A DNA stretch of 64,000 nucleotides from Colwellia sp. 1_MG-2023 (GTDB lineage Bacteria > Pseudomonadota > Gammaproteobacteria > Enterobacterales > Alteromonadaceae): NCBI RefSeq assembly GCF_030546755.1, contig NZ_JAUOPE010000009.1, forward strand, positions 62,001 through 126,000, given 5' to 3'. The notes under the pieces are model-generated. The model ran no database searches and was not told where the DNA came from. It saw nothing but the letters and a program-made list of their open reading frames with translations. Within the stretch, counting starts at the first letter, position 1. Each line of letters starts with the position of its first letter. Shown here piece by piece: positions 1 through 9,816 of this stretch. Made by a program: the position numbers and the translations under genes.

Positions 1-78
1 CACAAATTGAGGAGTAATAGGATACTGCCCTACTAATCCTCTCACGCCATCAGTACCGAAATATCTTCTTTCAGACAT
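1..78 (-). CDS. glmM: Phosphoglucosamine mutase, N-terminal end only (runs off left edge)
   Basis: Only the first 26 codons are in the window. The ATG at 78 opens MSERRYFGTDGVRG, the N-terminal signature of GlmM, which converts glucosamine-6-phosphate to glucosamine-1-phosphate for UDP-GlcNAc, peptidoglycan and LPS synthesis. The phosphoserine loop lies outside the window. An AAGGA Shine-Dalgarno sits 5 nt upstream of the ATG. The gene starts 23 bp after the folP stop codon, the same folP-glmM order as in E. coli, so it is probably the last gene of an rlmE-ftsH-folP-glmM group. Confidence 0.92.
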   Translation of the reverse strand, partial: MSERRYFGTDGVRGLVGQYPITPQFV

Positions 79-101
79 TTTTATTCCTTAATTTCAAAGT
101 G

Positions 102-944
102 TCACGCGCAGGTGGTTTTATGCGTAATTGCTAATATTTTTATTGCATCCATGGTTTCTTTAACATCATGAACTCGTACTATAGTTGCGCCATTTTGAAT
201 GGCTAATAGAGCCGTAGTGATACTACCCACTAAACGCTCTGATACTTCTCTATTTAATAAATTGCCTATCATAGATTTACGAGAAGTTCCTGACAAGAGG
301 GGTAAACCTAATGATTTAAATGCAGCTAATTGAGACAACAATTGATAATTTTGCTCAAGTGTTTTACCAAAACCAAAACCTGGGTCTAAAATTATCCGAT
401 TTCTGTTTATACCAGCGTCTTCACATACTGCAATACGTTGTTTAAAAAAGGCAGAAATATCGTCAATTAAATCGTCGTAATGAGGATTCTGTTGCATGGT
501 TCTAGGTTTGCCTTGCATATGCATTAAACAAACCGGCACAGAAGATTGTGCAACAACCTCTACACAATGAGCATTTTGTAATGCACGCACATCATTAATC
601 AAATCTGCGCCATATTCTATCGCCTGAGCCATTACGTTTGATTTACTGGTATCAATTGATACCGCAACATCAAAACGCGCTTTAATCGCTTTTAATACAG
701 GAATAATTCGAGAGATTTCATCAGATTCCGCAACATCAACAGCGCCCGGTCTTGTTGACTCACCACCTATATCGATGATACTTGCGCCCTCGTTGATCAT
801 AATCTCAACTTGGTGAAGAGCATTATCTATTTGAGTAAATTGGCCACCATCAGAAAAAGAATCAGGGGTAACGTTTAAAATGCCCATAATTTGAATATCG
901 TTTTGATTAAAAGATATGGCTGCGGGGCTAGTTAAAATATTCAA
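102..944 (-). CDS. folP: Dihydropteroate synthase
   Basis: Condenses p-aminobenzoate with dihydropterin pyrophosphate in cytosolic folate synthesis; this family is the sulfonamide target. The 280 residues carry the family motifs in order: MGILNVTPDSFSDGG (residues 20-34), GGESTRPGA, DPGFGFGKT and GTSRKSMIG near the C-terminus. The start is a TTG at 944. The first in-frame ATG is residue 20, at the conserved MGILN motif itself, whereas E. coli FolP has 17 residues before it, so TTG is the better choice. A purine-rich AAGAGA lies upstream. A terminator hairpin separates it from ftsH, so it may be read by read-through or from its own promoter. Confidence 0.95.
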   Translation of the reverse strand: MNILTSPAAISFNQNDIQIMGILNVTPDSFSDGGQFTQIDNALHQVEIMINEGASIIDIGGESTRPGAVDVAESDEISRIIPVLKAIKARFDVAVSIDTSKSNVMAQAIEYGADLINDVRALQNAHCVEVVAQSSVPVCLMHMQGKPRTMQQNPHYDDLIDDISAFFKQRIAVCEDAGINRNRIILDPGFGFGKTLEQNYQLLSQLAAFKSLGLPLLSGTSRKSMIGNLLNREVSERLVGSITTALLAIQNGATIVRVHDVKETMDAIKILAITHKTTCA

Positions 945-986
945 ACAAGTCTCTTATTTTTATAAATATCAAAATTAAATAAAATA

Positions 987-1019
987 AAGCCCCGATTCAC
1001 TAAGTTTAAATCGAGGCTT
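987..1019 (-). terminator. Rho-independent terminator after ftsH
   Basis: Read on the minus strand, AAGCCTCGATT pairs with AATCGGGGCTT (11 bp with one G-U), followed by a T-rich run. It lies 21 bp after the ftsH stop and 43 bp before the folP start, so it probably attenuates rather than isolates folP. Confidence 0.75.
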
Positions 1020-1040
1020 ATATTCAATAGAACAGCGAAT

Positions 1041-2981
1041 TTATTTTGCCGGAATATCGGACGGCTTATCTAAATCAGCTTCAACTTTTTTTTCTTCATC
1101 TTTCACGTCAGTTTTAGCCGCGCCAGATTTTGGTGGTTCATTTTTATCAATGTTATCACCATGAAAGTCTGATGGTGGACGCACTTCTCTGCGCGCCATT
1201 AAATCATCAATTTGTAACGCATCTATCGTTTCATAATGCATTAACGCATCTTTCATCGAGTGCAAGATATCGATATTATCTTTTAATATTTTCTCTGCAC
1301 GTTGATAGTTACGACTAACAAACTCTTTAATTTCAGCATCAATGGCTTGTGCGGTTTCATCCGACATATTTAACGATTTTGCAGAAGTACGGCCTAAAAA
1401 CACTTCACCTTCTTCTTCAGCAAATAGCATAGGGCCCATTTTTTCCGATAAACCCCATTGGGTAACCATTTTACGTGCTAGTTGTGTAGCACGCTCAATA
1501 TCGTTAGAAGCACCGGTTGAAACTTTATCAGCTCCATAAATCATTTCTTCGGCAATTCGACCACCGTAAAGCGATGAAATATTGCTTTCTAAATGCTGTT
1601 TAGAGTGACTAAATCTGTCTTGCTCTGGTAAGTACATAGTGACACCTAGGGCACGACCACGTGGAATAATACTCACTTTATAAACCGGGTCATGATCAGG
1701 AACTAAACGACCAACAATAGCGTGACCAGCTTCATGGTATGCAGTCATCTCTTTTTCAGACTCAGTCATTACCATTGATTTACGCTCTGAACCCATCAAG
1801 ATTTTATCTTTCGCTTTTTCAAACTCTTCCATTGAAACAACACGACGAGTACAACGCGCAGCAAATAATGCCGCTTCATTCACTAAGTTCGCTAAATCAG
1901 CACCAGAAAAACCTGGCGTACCACGGGCAATTACTGATGCTTTAACATCATCACCAAGTGGCACTTTACGCATATGCACTTTTAAAATTTGTTCACGACC
2001 ACGAATATCAGGTAAGCCAACAGTTACTTGACGGTCAAAACGACCAGGACGTAATAATGCAGGATCTAACACATCTGGACGGTTTGTTGCGGCAATGACA
2101 ATAACGCCTTCATTACCTTCAAAACCATCCATTTCAACTAGCATTTGGTTTAGTGTTTGTTCACGTTCATCGTGACCACCACCCATACCTGCGCCACGTT
2201 GGCGACCAACGGCATCAATCTCATCAATAAAGATAATACAAGGTGCTGACTTTTTCGCTTGTTCAAACATGTCGCGTACACGTGATGCACCAACACCGAC
2301 AAACATTTCAACAAAGTCTGAGCCAGAGATAGTAAAGAAAGGCACTTTTGCTTCACCAGCAATCGCTTTGGCTAATAAGGTTTTACCTGTACCAGGTTGA
2401 CCAACCATAAGAACACCTGATGGGATTCTGCCACCAAGTTTTTGGAATTTTGAAGGGTCCTTTAAATAATCGACTAATTCAGAAACTTCTTCTTTCGCTT
2501 CATCACAACCGGCAACGTCAGCAAACGTTGTTTTAATTTGGTCTTCGCTCAGTAAACGAGCTTTTGATTTACCAAAAGACATGGCACCTTTTCCGCCACC
2601 GCCTTGCATTTGACGCATGAAGAAAATCCATACACCAATCAATAAAATCATTGGAAACCAAGAAACAAATATAGTCGTTAAAAAGCTTGTTTCTTCAGGT
2701 AATTCACCCGAAGCATTGACGCCTTGCTTAACAAGATCATTAATTAAGTCGCGATCGTAACCGCCAGGGATAACAGCAACAAAAGTTTCACCGCTACGTT
2801 TTACACCTTTAATGACACCATTTCGATCAACATTTGCTTCTCTAACTTGTCCTTGACGAACATCTTGAATAAAGCGCGTATAATCGACTTGCTGTTCATT
2901 AGCATTATTTGGCGTAAAACTCTGAAATACTGACATCAACACAACAGCTATTACTAACCACAAAATAAGATTTTTTGCCAT
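1041..2981 (-). CDS. ftsH: ATP-dependent zinc metalloprotease FtsH
   Basis: Inner-membrane AAA+ protease that degrades unassembled membrane proteins and regulators such as LpxC and sigma-32. The N-terminus [20 protein letters not shown] is the first transmembrane helix; a second lies near residues 100-122. Walker A GQPGTGKT is at about 194-201, Walker B ([11 protein letters not shown]) and the SRH follow, and the zinc site HEAGH is near 420. The C-terminal tail is charged. The open frame extends 3 codons further to a TTG, but the ATG at 2981 reproduces the E. coli MAKNLILW start, giving 646 aa. It follows rlmE by about 100 bp, the usual rlmE-ftsH pair. Confidence 0.96.
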   Translation of the reverse strand: MAKNLILWLVIAVVLMSVFQSFTPNNANEQQVDYTRFIQDVRQGQVREANVDRNGVIKGVKRSGETFVAVIPGGYDRDLINDLVKQGVNASGELPEETSFLTTIFVSWFPMILLIGVWIFFMRQMQGGGGKGAMSFGKSKARLLSEDQIKTTFADVAGCDEAKEEVSELVDYLKDPSKFQKLGGRIPSGVLMVGQPGTGKTLLAKAIAGEAKVPFFTISGSDFVEMFVGVGASRVRDMFEQAKKSAPCIIFIDEIDAVGRQRGAGMGGGHDEREQTLNQMLVEMDGFEGNEGVIVIAATNRPDVLDPALLRPGRFDRQVTVGLPDIRGREQILKVHMRKVPLGDDVKASVIARGTPGFSGADLANLVNEAALFAARCTRRVVSMEEFEKAKDKILMGSERKSMVMTESEKEMTAYHEAGHAIVGRLVPDHDPVYKVSIIPRGRALGVTMYLPEQDRFSHSKQHLESNISSLYGGRIAEEMIYGADKVSTGASNDIERATQLARKMVTQWGLSEKMGPMLFAEEEGEVFLGRTSAKSLNMSDETAQAIDAEIKEFVSRNYQRAEKILKDNIDILHSMKDALMHYETIDALQIDDLMARREVRPPSDFHGDNIDKNEPPKSGAAKTDVKDEEKKVEADLDKPSDIPAK

Positions 2982-3081
2982 ATCGCTCAACTTAATGACC
3001 TCTTGATAAATTTAACACCCAACAAATATTGTTCAAAAAACAAACTCGATAAAGTGTCTTAAAATAATTATGTTTAATTTA

Positions 3082-3711
3082 CTACAATTTAAAGCCTGTC
3101 GCTACTAGATAAACCTCTCTTGATCTCGCACGAGACGATTGAGGCTTTCGAGTTTTAACCGTTTTAAATACTTGTCGGGTTTCTTTCATAAATTGTTCAA
3201 AGCCCTCGCCTTGAAAAACTTTCACTACAAATGCACCATTTTTTTTCAAAACCTGATGACACATATCTAATGCTAACTCTACTAAATACATGCTTCGTGC
3301 AGAATCTGCGCTGTCATTGCCGGTAAAATTTGCTGCCATATCCGACATCACTACATCAATATTTTTACCATTAATGCGAGTAAGTAAGGCATCAAGAACG
3401 GCTTCTTCTCTAAAATCACCTTGCAAAAAATCGACCCCCGCAATCGGATCCATTCCTAAAATATCACAGGCAACCACTTGACCACTATCACCCACAGCTT
3501 TTACGGCATATTCAGACCAGCCACCCGGCGCAGCGCCTAAATCAACGACCTTCATTCCAGGTTTGATCAGCTTGTCTTTTTTATTGATTTCTTCAATTTT
3601 AAAAACTGCTCGAGAACGTAAGCCTAACTTCTTGGCTTTTTTTACATACTCGTCTTCAAAATGTTCCTGCATCCATTTTTGGCTGCTATTTGATAATTTA
3701 CTTTTACTCAT
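3082..3711 (-). CDS. rlmE: 23S rRNA (uridine-2552-2'-O)-methyltransferase RlmE
   Basis: FtsJ-type SAM-dependent methyltransferase that methylates U2552 in the A loop during late 50S assembly. The 209 residues match the family length. The SAM motif [15 protein letters not shown] and the DVVMSDMA segment are both present, with the catalytic lysine of the K-D-K-E set in the [13 protein letters not shown] region. The N-terminus [17 protein letters not shown] is typical. The ATG at 3711 is used. It is divergent from yhbY across about 120 bp, and ftsH lies downstream, as in enterobacteria. Confidence 0.95.
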   Translation of the reverse strand: MSKSKLSNSSQKWMQEHFEDEYVKKAKKLGLRSRAVFKIEEINKKDKLIKPGMKVVDLGAAPGGWSEYAVKAVGDSGQVVACDILGMDPIAGVDFLQGDFREEAVLDALLTRINGKNIDVVMSDMAANFTGNDSADSARSMYLVELALDMCHQVLKKNGAFVVKVFQGEGFEQFMKETRQVFKTVKTRKPQSSRARSREVYLVATGFKL

Positions 3712-3834
3712 TTAGCTAACTTTTCACTTCGGTCGAATAAAAATCAAACAAAGCTTTACACGTTTTATTAGTATTACAAACAAGATGAGGGTAAAATAGC
3801 GTTAATTCAAGCTAACTTGTAACGAAAATTGTTA

Positions 3835-4131
3835 ATGAGCCTAAATAAAAAACAAATCCAGCATTTAAAAGGGCTGGCACATTCATTAAAACCGGTTGTT
3901 TTACTAGGAAATAATGGATTAACTGAAGCGGTAGTTGCCGAAATCGATTTCGCTTTAAATCATCATGAGTTAATTAAAGTAAAAATCCCTACCGATGATA
4001 GAGAAACCAAAGGATTGATTGTTGACGCTATTTGTCGTGAAACACAATCAACGAAAGTACAAGTGATAGGTAAAACATTAGTGATTTACCGCCAATCACC
4101 TGAACAAAAAATTCGTATACCTAAATTATAA
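3835..4131 (+). CDS. yhbY: YhbY/CRS1-CRM-domain RNA-binding protein
   Basis: Small CRM-domain protein associated with pre-50S particles. The 98 residues match E. coli YhbY throughout: KKQIQHLKGLAHSLKPVVLL, then GNNGLTEAVVAEID, then HELIKVKI, and QVIGKTLVIYR near the end. The open frame reaches back to TTG at 3829, but the ATG at 3835 gives the conserved MSLNKKQ start and is preferred. It is divergent from rlmE, the usual neighbour, and ends at a strong bidirectional terminator. Confidence 0.92.
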   Translation: MSLNKKQIQHLKGLAHSLKPVVLLGNNGLTEAVVAEIDFALNHHELIKVKIPTDDRETKGLIVDAICRETQSTKVQVIGKTLVIYRQSPEQKIRIPKL

Positions 4132-4178
4132 CGTTTAATTTAAGCCGTTATACATTAGGGGCCGTTTAAAAATTAACA

Positions 4179-4214
4179 AAAAAGCCAAGTAGTTTAATCA
4201 CTACTTGGCTTTTT
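4179..4214. terminator. Bidirectional terminator between yhbY and the DUF3192 lipoprotein
   Basis: A perfect 15-bp hairpin, AAAAAGCCAAGTAGT with its complement, with a 6-nt loop and A/T runs on both flanks. It can stop transcription from yhbY (+) and from the convergent DUF3192 gene (-). Confidence 0.9.
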
Positions 4215-4273
4215 CATTATTAGTCACTTAATTCAAAGTTATTTATTAATTATTGAGTATTGTAACAAGCGGA

Positions 4274-4654
4274 TTAACGAGAAATGTTTCTTGAAAAATC
4301 ACCACCTTGGCCGGTTTCTACAAGTTCACCATTAACAAAATACAGATAAGTACACTCATCACGTGTTGTTAAACCATCTTTATGAATGCGATTAGTACGA
4401 TAAAATAAAACGCGAACAGTATCGCCCTCTTTTTCATAGGTTTCATTAAAATCTGCAACACCTAAACGGTTTGTGACATCGACAATGCTAGATTTTAAAG
4501 CAATACGACTAATTTTTTTTCTATTAGTGTATTCACGATTTTCAAAATCACTTGTCATATTATGACCATCGTCACCACCCACTGAAACAACACAACCAGT
4601 CAATGATAAGGCTAACGGAGCTGCAATAATTAACGCTAAAATAGATTTTTTCAT
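4274..4654 (-). CDS. DUF3192 family lipoprotein
   Basis: Function unknown. Residues 1-21 are a lipoprotein signal (MKKSILALII... then LTGC, Cys21). The mature part ends in the DUF3192 block VLFYRT...DGLTTRDECTYLYFVNGELVETG. The ATG at 4654 is chosen over an upstream TTG because it starts the signal peptide exactly and has AAGAG upstream; this gives 126 aa. A second member of the family, anchored by a transmembrane helix instead of a lipid, lies at 10762-11208. The shared core resembles SmpA/BamE-like small lipoproteins in its 'two-step LG.. then readable YR/FV' layout, but I claim no function. Confidence 0.8.
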   Translation of the reverse strand: MKKSILALIIAAPLALSLTGCVVSVGGDDGHNMTSDFENREYTNRKKISRIALKSSIVDVTNRLGVADFNETYEKEGDTVRVLFYRTNRIHKDGLTTRDECTYLYFVNGELVETGQGGDFSRNISR

Positions 4655-4830
4655 GTTTTTTACTCTTGTGATCAAATTGTTATTTTAAATAACACTTAGC
4701 AAAACTCTCTCCAAAACTTACAACTTATTGATTCAAAATAGTTTTATCAAAATAGTTAGTAAATTAGCTAACACCTAAGCTAATATTTTCGCTAAAATAT
4801 AGTTTTTTTCACGAAGACAAAGTTATCAAT

Positions 4831-5139
4831 ATGACCATCAATGATGAGATTTTAGCCATTGCTAATCGGCTTGCAAACCAAGGTAAGAAACCAACGGTGG
4901 CTTTAATAAAAACAAAGCTCTCTCAACCCGTTCCTTTACCTCAATTAATTTCTACGTTAAAAACTTGGCAACATGAGCCAAGTTTTACTGAAGTTAGCCC
5001 TGTAGAAATCGAAGAAACAAGTGAAGTTCCTATGAATAATGAAGCAATAAATGAAATCGTTAATCAAGCTATTGCTCCGTTAAAAGATGAAATTAAGACG
5101 TTAAAATTACAGATTGAACAATTAATGAATAAAAGTTAA
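4831..5139 (+). CDS. Small protein with KfrA-N-like helix-turn-helix region (function unknown)
   Basis: 102 residues. The first ~45 (ANRLANQGKKPTVALIKTKL... STLKTW) resemble the N-terminal DNA-binding segment of KfrA-type proteins, which have the pattern 'A..L...GK.PTVA.I...L'. The middle is acidic and low in complexity. The last ~35 residues (EIVNQAIAPLKDEIKTLKLQ) look like a short coiled coil. A small dimeric DNA-binding protein is therefore plausible but not shown. It is divergent from the DUF3192 lipoprotein and overlaps the convergent syd stop by 4 bp. Confidence 0.65.
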   Translation: MTINDEILAIANRLANQGKKPTVALIKTKLSQPVPLPQLISTLKTWQHEPSFTEVSPVEIEETSEVPMNNEAINEIVNQAIAPLKDEIKTLKLQIEQLMNKS

Positions 5140-5714
5140 TCCGTTTCAGCAGCAATATAAATATCAGGTTGTAAAGTCGCCATAAATTCAGTTAATGAGT
5201 CCGCGATTTTTTTGTGGGGTTTGCAACCAACCCTTTCTGCCCATACTTCTCCAGTGTCATTTTCAACAGTAAGCATAATATTTTCATCATCGGTTACCGC
5301 AAAAAATAACGTGACAGCTTGTTTTAGTTTTTGCTTCATTAGTACGTGGCCGATGAGATTTTCTTGCAATCGAGCAAAGTCATCTTCACTCCAAGCAAAT
5401 AATAATTGCAAATGTCCTTCTGAGCAGCTTGCTGGAATATTTTCACTAAAAATAGTGGTGAAATAGGTAATAATCGAAGGGTGAATCACTAAGTCTAGGG
5501 CACTTTCTAAATTTTCAAACGACAAAGCGGGTTTCATTTCAACCGGTCGCCAACACATTAAGTCTTGATCAAACTTGTTTTGTAAACATGGCGATGGCCA
5601 CTGTTCATCATCTTCAACCAAAGGTAAATGCTGTAGTTTTTCTTGATATTGTTCAACATAGCGCTGACTAAAGGTAAGTATATTCGCTGTTAATTGTGTG
5701 TCAGTTGTTTTCAT
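5136..5714 (-). CDS. syd: SecY-interacting protein Syd
   Basis: Peripheral inner-membrane protein that binds SecY and is proposed to check the quality of the translocon. The 192 residues match the family's length, with the conserved LQNKFDQDLMCWRPVEM and HLQLLFAWSEDDFARLQENLIGHVLMKQKLKQ segments. It is divergent from queF across only 64 bp, the same syd/queF pairing as in E. coli, so the two share a compact promoter region. It converges with the small KfrA-like gene and overlaps it by 4 bp. Confidence 0.92.
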   Translation of the reverse strand: MKTTDTQLTANILTFSQRYVEQYQEKLQHLPLVEDDEQWPSPCLQNKFDQDLMCWRPVEMKPALSFENLESALDLVIHPSIITYFTTIFSENIPASCSEGHLQLLFAWSEDDFARLQENLIGHVLMKQKLKQAVTLFFAVTDDENIMLTVENDTGEVWAERVGCKPHKKIADSLTEFMATLQPDIYIAAETD

Positions 5715-5778
5715 CTAACAAATAATTCCTATAAAATAATATAATGCAGCGAAAATTACTTAGCGAACCATCACTACC

Positions 5779-6624
5779 ATGAGCCATTATAACAACGCAT
5801 CAGAGTTAGATAAATTAACTTTAGGCAAAACTACACAGTACATTAGTGAATATCAACCGTCATTATTACAAAGTGTTCCTAGAAGCCTAAATAGAACAGA
5901 ATTAAATCTAACCGCTGAAAATTTACCTTTTAAGGGTGAAGATATTTGGTACGGCTATGAATTATCTTGGCTTAATAATAAAGGTAAACCGGTTGTCGCG
6001 GTTGCAGAATTTTCATTTCCTTGCACTAGCCCTAATATCGTTGAATCAAAATCTTTCAAACTGTATTTAAACAGTTTTAATCAAACAAAGTTTACCGATA
6101 TACATGCTGTACAAACAATACTTTGCCAAGATTTAACGAAAACTTGTGGTGCGCAAGCAAAGGTTACGCTATTTAACGTTGAGGAGTGCCCAGCGTTAAA
6201 TATCAAGCAAATACCGTCTACTTGTATTGATGAACTAGATATTGAAGTTGAAGAGTATCACTTACAACCAGAGCTCTTATCTTTAGAAAATGACGAAGAA
6301 AACACCGATGAATTACTGGTATCACATTTATTAAAGTCAAATTGTTTGATCACCAATCAACCAGATTGGGCAAGTATTTATATCGATTATTCTGGAAATA
6401 AAATCAATCATAAATCGTTGTTAAAATATCTAATTTCTTTTAGGCAACATAATGAATTTCATGAACAATGTGTCGAACGCATTTTTTGCGATATTCAGCG
6501 TTATTGCCAACCAGAAAAATTAACTGTCTATGCCAGATATACACGCCGTGGTGGTTTAGATATTAACCCCTTTAGAACGACAGAAAACAATAAGCCGTTT
6601 TTCGCGCGAACAATAAGACAATAA
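5779..6624 (+). CDS. queF: NADPH-dependent 7-cyano-7-deazaguanine reductase
   Basis: Reduces preQ0 to preQ1 in queuosine biosynthesis. At 281 residues it is the long, two-domain (YqcD/QueF type II) form. The substrate-binding signature ESKSFKLYLNSFNQTKF sits near residues 93-110; the catalytic Cys and NADPH-binding residues are in the second half (SNCLITNQPDWASIYIDY, FHEQCVERIFCDI). A TATAAT at 5740-5745 lies upstream between syd and queF. No clear terminator follows. Confidence 0.95.
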   Translation: MSHYNNASELDKLTLGKTTQYISEYQPSLLQSVPRSLNRTELNLTAENLPFKGEDIWYGYELSWLNNKGKPVVAVAEFSFPCTSPNIVESKSFKLYLNSFNQTKFTDIHAVQTILCQDLTKTCGAQAKVTLFNVEECPALNIKQIPSTCIDELDIEVEEYHLQPELLSLENDEENTDELLVSHLLKSNCLITNQPDWASIYIDYSGNKINHKSLLKYLISFRQHNEFHEQCVERIFCDIQRYCQPEKLTVYARYTRRGGLDINPFRTTENNKPFFARTIRQ

Positions 6625-6825
6625 TATTCTTGTTTATAGTAATGAATTAACTAAAATTTATAATTAATTCACAGTTATTCATATACTAATGCTGACTTTT
6701 ATTAAATCAGCGTATAATATTAATAAATAATTGATTATTTTATCACTTATCTATTTTACATTTTCATTAATGAATACCAACAGATAAATAATTTATTCAA
6801 GAAAACACAAGGAATTTGACTTTTC

Positions 6826-8421
6826 ATGAGCGGTAATTCAACAGTCGATAGAGAAATAGCAGCACTAAAACGAAAGCTTGATATAGCTATTGAATCACGT
6901 AGTGCTATCGATGATGAATTTAAATTTCAAACAACGTTATTTACCGAGTTTATTATTAAGCTCAGTCAAGCGAGTAAAGGCACAGATTTATCTTTAGATA
7001 ATAAATTAGCGAAATTGCGATTACTATTCACTAAATCAGCTCCAATTGCTGAAGTGCAAAAGTTAGTGAAAGAAATCACCTTGCTGCTACAAAAATTTTC
7101 CCTTAAAAAAGAACAAGAAATCATTAATTTACAAAGTGAATTCAATTTAGCCGGACAAGCACTCCAAAAAATTAAAGGTTTACCTGAAGACTTAAGACGA
7201 CAATTGCGCACACTGTTAAAGGATAATGAAGAAACAAAAGAAGCGTTGGCGCAATATATTCCTTTATTGACTCAATTAGTGAATTTTTATCAAATTGCAT
7301 TAAAAAAAGATAATGTAGCAAGCAGTACTGGGGGCTTATTAAACCAACCAAAAACGCCAACTGCCGCAAATATAGTGTCAGTGCCAGATCAAAAAATCAT
7401 TAAGCGTTTTACGGAATTTTTAACCAAAATTAATGTTTCACGTCAGTATCAAAATCAACTACTAAAAATAAAAGCTGAACTGAATGAAAATATGCCCAAT
7501 GAGAAACTACTCAATAGTTTTTTAGCGGCCTTCGATGTGATTAGTCATGATTTAGTTCATGAAAGAAATACCGCAAAAGTGTTTTTATCGACATTAAGTG
7601 AAACACTCTCGACCATTCAAACAGCGGTAAAAAGCACAATTACCACCCAAGAAAAGTGTCATAAGAAAAATCAAAAATTAAACACTCAGCTACAAAACCA
7701 AATAAACAATATGGCACATGGCTTAGATCAGGCAAATTCACTTGTTGATATTAAAGTCGATATTAGCGGTAAATTAGAAGCAATAGTTAACACCCTTGAT
7801 GAAAAGGCATTATTAGAGAACACCCTACAGTTAGAATTAGAAAAAAAGCTTGTCGACATGCAAGCGAAAATAGAAAAACTTGAAGAACAAAGCATAACAT
7901 TTGAAAAACGAATTCAAGAACAACAAGCAAAAAGCTTACAAGATGCACTTACCAAGCTAAATAACAGAGCCGCTTTCGATGAGTATTTCGCTAAAGAAAC
8001 CGTTAGATACCAACACAATGGCGGTTTATTATCAATTGCAATTGCTGATCTAGATAACTTTAAAAGAATTAATGATACTTATGGACACACCGCCGGAGAC
8101 AAAACGCTACAAGTGCTAGCAAGTACATTCAAAAAGCATTTAGAAAACGATGCTTTTATTGCACGATACGGCGGCGAAGAATTTATCTTTATTTTCAGAG
8201 ATAAAAGTAAGAGTGAAGTCAACGAAATACTAAACTCTTTAAGAGCTAACATAGCTAAACTGCCTTTTAAATTTAAAGATAATAAAGTATCAATGACGCT
8301 ATCAATTGGTGTTACTCATATAAAAACCGATGACAATGTCCACATAGCTTTTGAAAGAGCGGATACTGCACTTTATAAAGCCAAAGAAGAAGGAAAAAAT
8401 AGAGTTATCTATATTGAATAA
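6826..8421 (+). CDS. Diguanylate cyclase with long helical N-terminal region
   Basis: Predicted to make c-di-GMP from two GTP. Residues 1 to about 370 are strongly helical and lysine/glutamine rich, with likely coiled coils around 60-130 and 330-365 and no membrane segment, so the protein is probably cytosolic. The GGDEF domain starts at DALTKLNNRAAFDEYF (about 370) and contains DLDNFKRINDTYGHTAGD and the active-site loop RYGGEEF. The inhibitory I-site RxxD expected just before that loop is not present (sequence there is HLENDAFIA), so classical product inhibition is unlikely. Its neighbours are queF and ppnN. The signal sensed by the N-terminus is unknown. Confidence 0.9.
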   Translation: MSGNSTVDREIAALKRKLDIAIESRSAIDDEFKFQTTLFTEFIIKLSQASKGTDLSLDNKLAKLRLLFTKSAPIAEVQKLVKEITLLLQKFSLKKEQEIINLQSEFNLAGQALQKIKGLPEDLRRQLRTLLKDNEETKEALAQYIPLLTQLVNFYQIALKKDNVASSTGGLLNQPKTPTAANIVSVPDQKIIKRFTEFLTKINVSRQYQNQLLKIKAELNENMPNEKLLNSFLAAFDVISHDLVHERNTAKVFLSTLSETLSTIQTAVKSTITTQEKCHKKNQKLNTQLQNQINNMAHGLDQANSLVDIKVDISGKLEAIVNTLDEKALLENTLQLELEKKLVDMQAKIEKLEEQSITFEKRIQEQQAKSLQDALTKLNNRAAFDEYFAKETVRYQHNGGLLSIAIADLDNFKRINDTYGHTAGDKTLQVLASTFKKHLENDAFIARYGGEEFIFIFRDKSKSEVNEILNSLRANIAKLPFKFKDNKVSMTLSIGVTHIKTDDNVHIAFERADTALYKAKEEGKNRVIYIE

Positions 8422-8466
8422 ATCAATTTGGAAACCATCAATTTGATTAGTTAAAAGGAGCAATAC

Positions 8467-9816
8467 ATGCATACACACTTAGACCCTGTTGGGAATATGA
8501 AGTTACTTTCTCCTATTGAAGTTGCTCAACTACAACAATCTGCCTCAAGTAAGTTATATAACCTTTATCGAAATTGTTCATTAGCGGTATTAAATTCTGG
8601 TAGCCATACTGATAATGCAGAAGCTATTTACCAAAAATTTCAAGACTTTAACATTCAAGTATTACGTCGCGAACGCGGTGCAAAAATCTCCCTCGAAAAC
8701 CCTCCTGAACATGCTTTTGTCGATGGAAAAGTCATTCTTGGTATTCAAGAACATTTGTCCGCGGTGTTAAGAGATATTTTATTTACCAGTCAACGTTACA
8801 AAAACATTTCAGGTGAAAATGAAAATATCACTCATATCACCTTTGATATTCTAAGAAATGCCAATGTCATCATTCCCGATAGTGAGCCGAATATGATCAC
8901 TTGTTGGGGAGGACATTCAATTAACCAACAAGAATATCAATATACCAAAGAAGTTGGTTATCAATTAGGGCTACGTGGTTTTAATATCTGCACCGGCTGT
9001 GGCCCTGGAGCCATGAAAGGCCCGATGAAAGGCGCTACAATTGGTCATGCAAAACAACGAAACAACCATGGTAGGTATATTGGCTTAACTGAACCAAGCA
9101 TTATTGCTGCTGAGCCACCAAACCCTATCGTTAATGAATTAGTGATAATGCCTGATATTGAAAAACGCCTCGAAGCTTTTGTGCGTGTTTCTCACGGCAT
9201 TATTATATTTCCTGGCGGTGCAGGAACGGCTGAAGAGTTACTTTATATTTTAGGTATTATGCTAAATCCTAAAAACCAAGAACAAAAATTACCGATTATT
9301 TTAACCGGACCTGCATCAAGTGCCGCCTACTTTGAAAAAATAGACGCATTTATTGGTGCTACCTTAGGGGAAAAAGCACAAAATCTGTATCAAATTATTG
9401 TTGATGACGCAGAAAGTGTCGCCAAAAGCATGAAATCAGGTTTAGCTGAGGTATTATCCTATCGTAAACAAACCGGTGACGCTTATCACTTTAACTGGTC
9501 TTTGGTGATAGAACATGATTTTCAGCAACCTTTTGAGCCAACACATCAGAATATGGCTAAAAATAAAATCAGTTTTGATTTAGACATTGCAACGTTGGCG
9601 GCAAATTTACGACGAGTTTTCTCAGGAATTGTTGCCGGCAACGTAAAGTCAGAAGGTATTAAAGAAATTCGAGATCATGGTCCTTTCCAAATTACCGGAG
9701 ATAGTCGTATTATGTCGCTGATGGATGAGCTCCTCACTTCCTTTGTAGAACAGCAACGTATGAAACTGCCCGGTACTGAATATATACCGTGCTACCAAGT
9801 CATTAGGGAAAAATAG
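8467..9816 (+). CDS. ppnN: Nucleotide 5'-monophosphate nucleosidase PpnN (YgdH)
   Basis: Cleaves purine and pyrimidine nucleoside monophosphates to base and ribose-5-phosphate; the E. coli enzyme is stimulated by (p)ppGpp. The 449 residues carry the LOG/lysine-decarboxylase-like core, with [14 protein letters not shown] near 178-191 and the signature [13 protein letters not shown] near 254-266, flanked by PpnN-specific N- and C-terminal domains. An AAAGGAG Shine-Dalgarno precedes the ATG. Its stop codon directly abuts the xni start, so the two genes are co-translated. Confidence 0.95.
   Translation: MHTHLDPVGNMKLLSPIEVAQLQQSASSKLYNLYRNCSLAVLNSGSHTDNAEAIYQKFQDFNIQVLRRERGAKISLENPPEHAFVDGKVILGIQEHLSAVLRDILFTSQRYKNISGENENITHITFDILRNANVIIPDSEPNMITCWGGHSINQQEYQYTKEVGYQLGLRGFNICTGCGPGAMKGPMKGATIGHAKQRNNHGRYIGLTEPSIIAAEPPNPIVNELVIMPDIEKRLEAFVRVSHGIIIFPGGAGTAEELLYILGIMLNPKNQEQKLPIILTGPASSAAYFEKIDAFIGATLGEKAQNLYQIIVDDAESVAKSMKSGLAEVLSYRKQTGDAYHFNWSLVIEHDFQQPFEPTHQNMAKNKISFDLDIATLAANLRRVFSGIVAGNVKSEGIKEIRDHGPFQITGDSRIMSLMDELLTSFVEQQRMKLPGTEYIPCYQVIREK

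Noticed and set aside
4155-4170. MITE-end-like TTAGGGGCCGTTTAAA after yhbY
   Set aside because: Only the first ~12 bases fit the terminus; too short to separate from chance, unlike the copies at 26038 and 28856.
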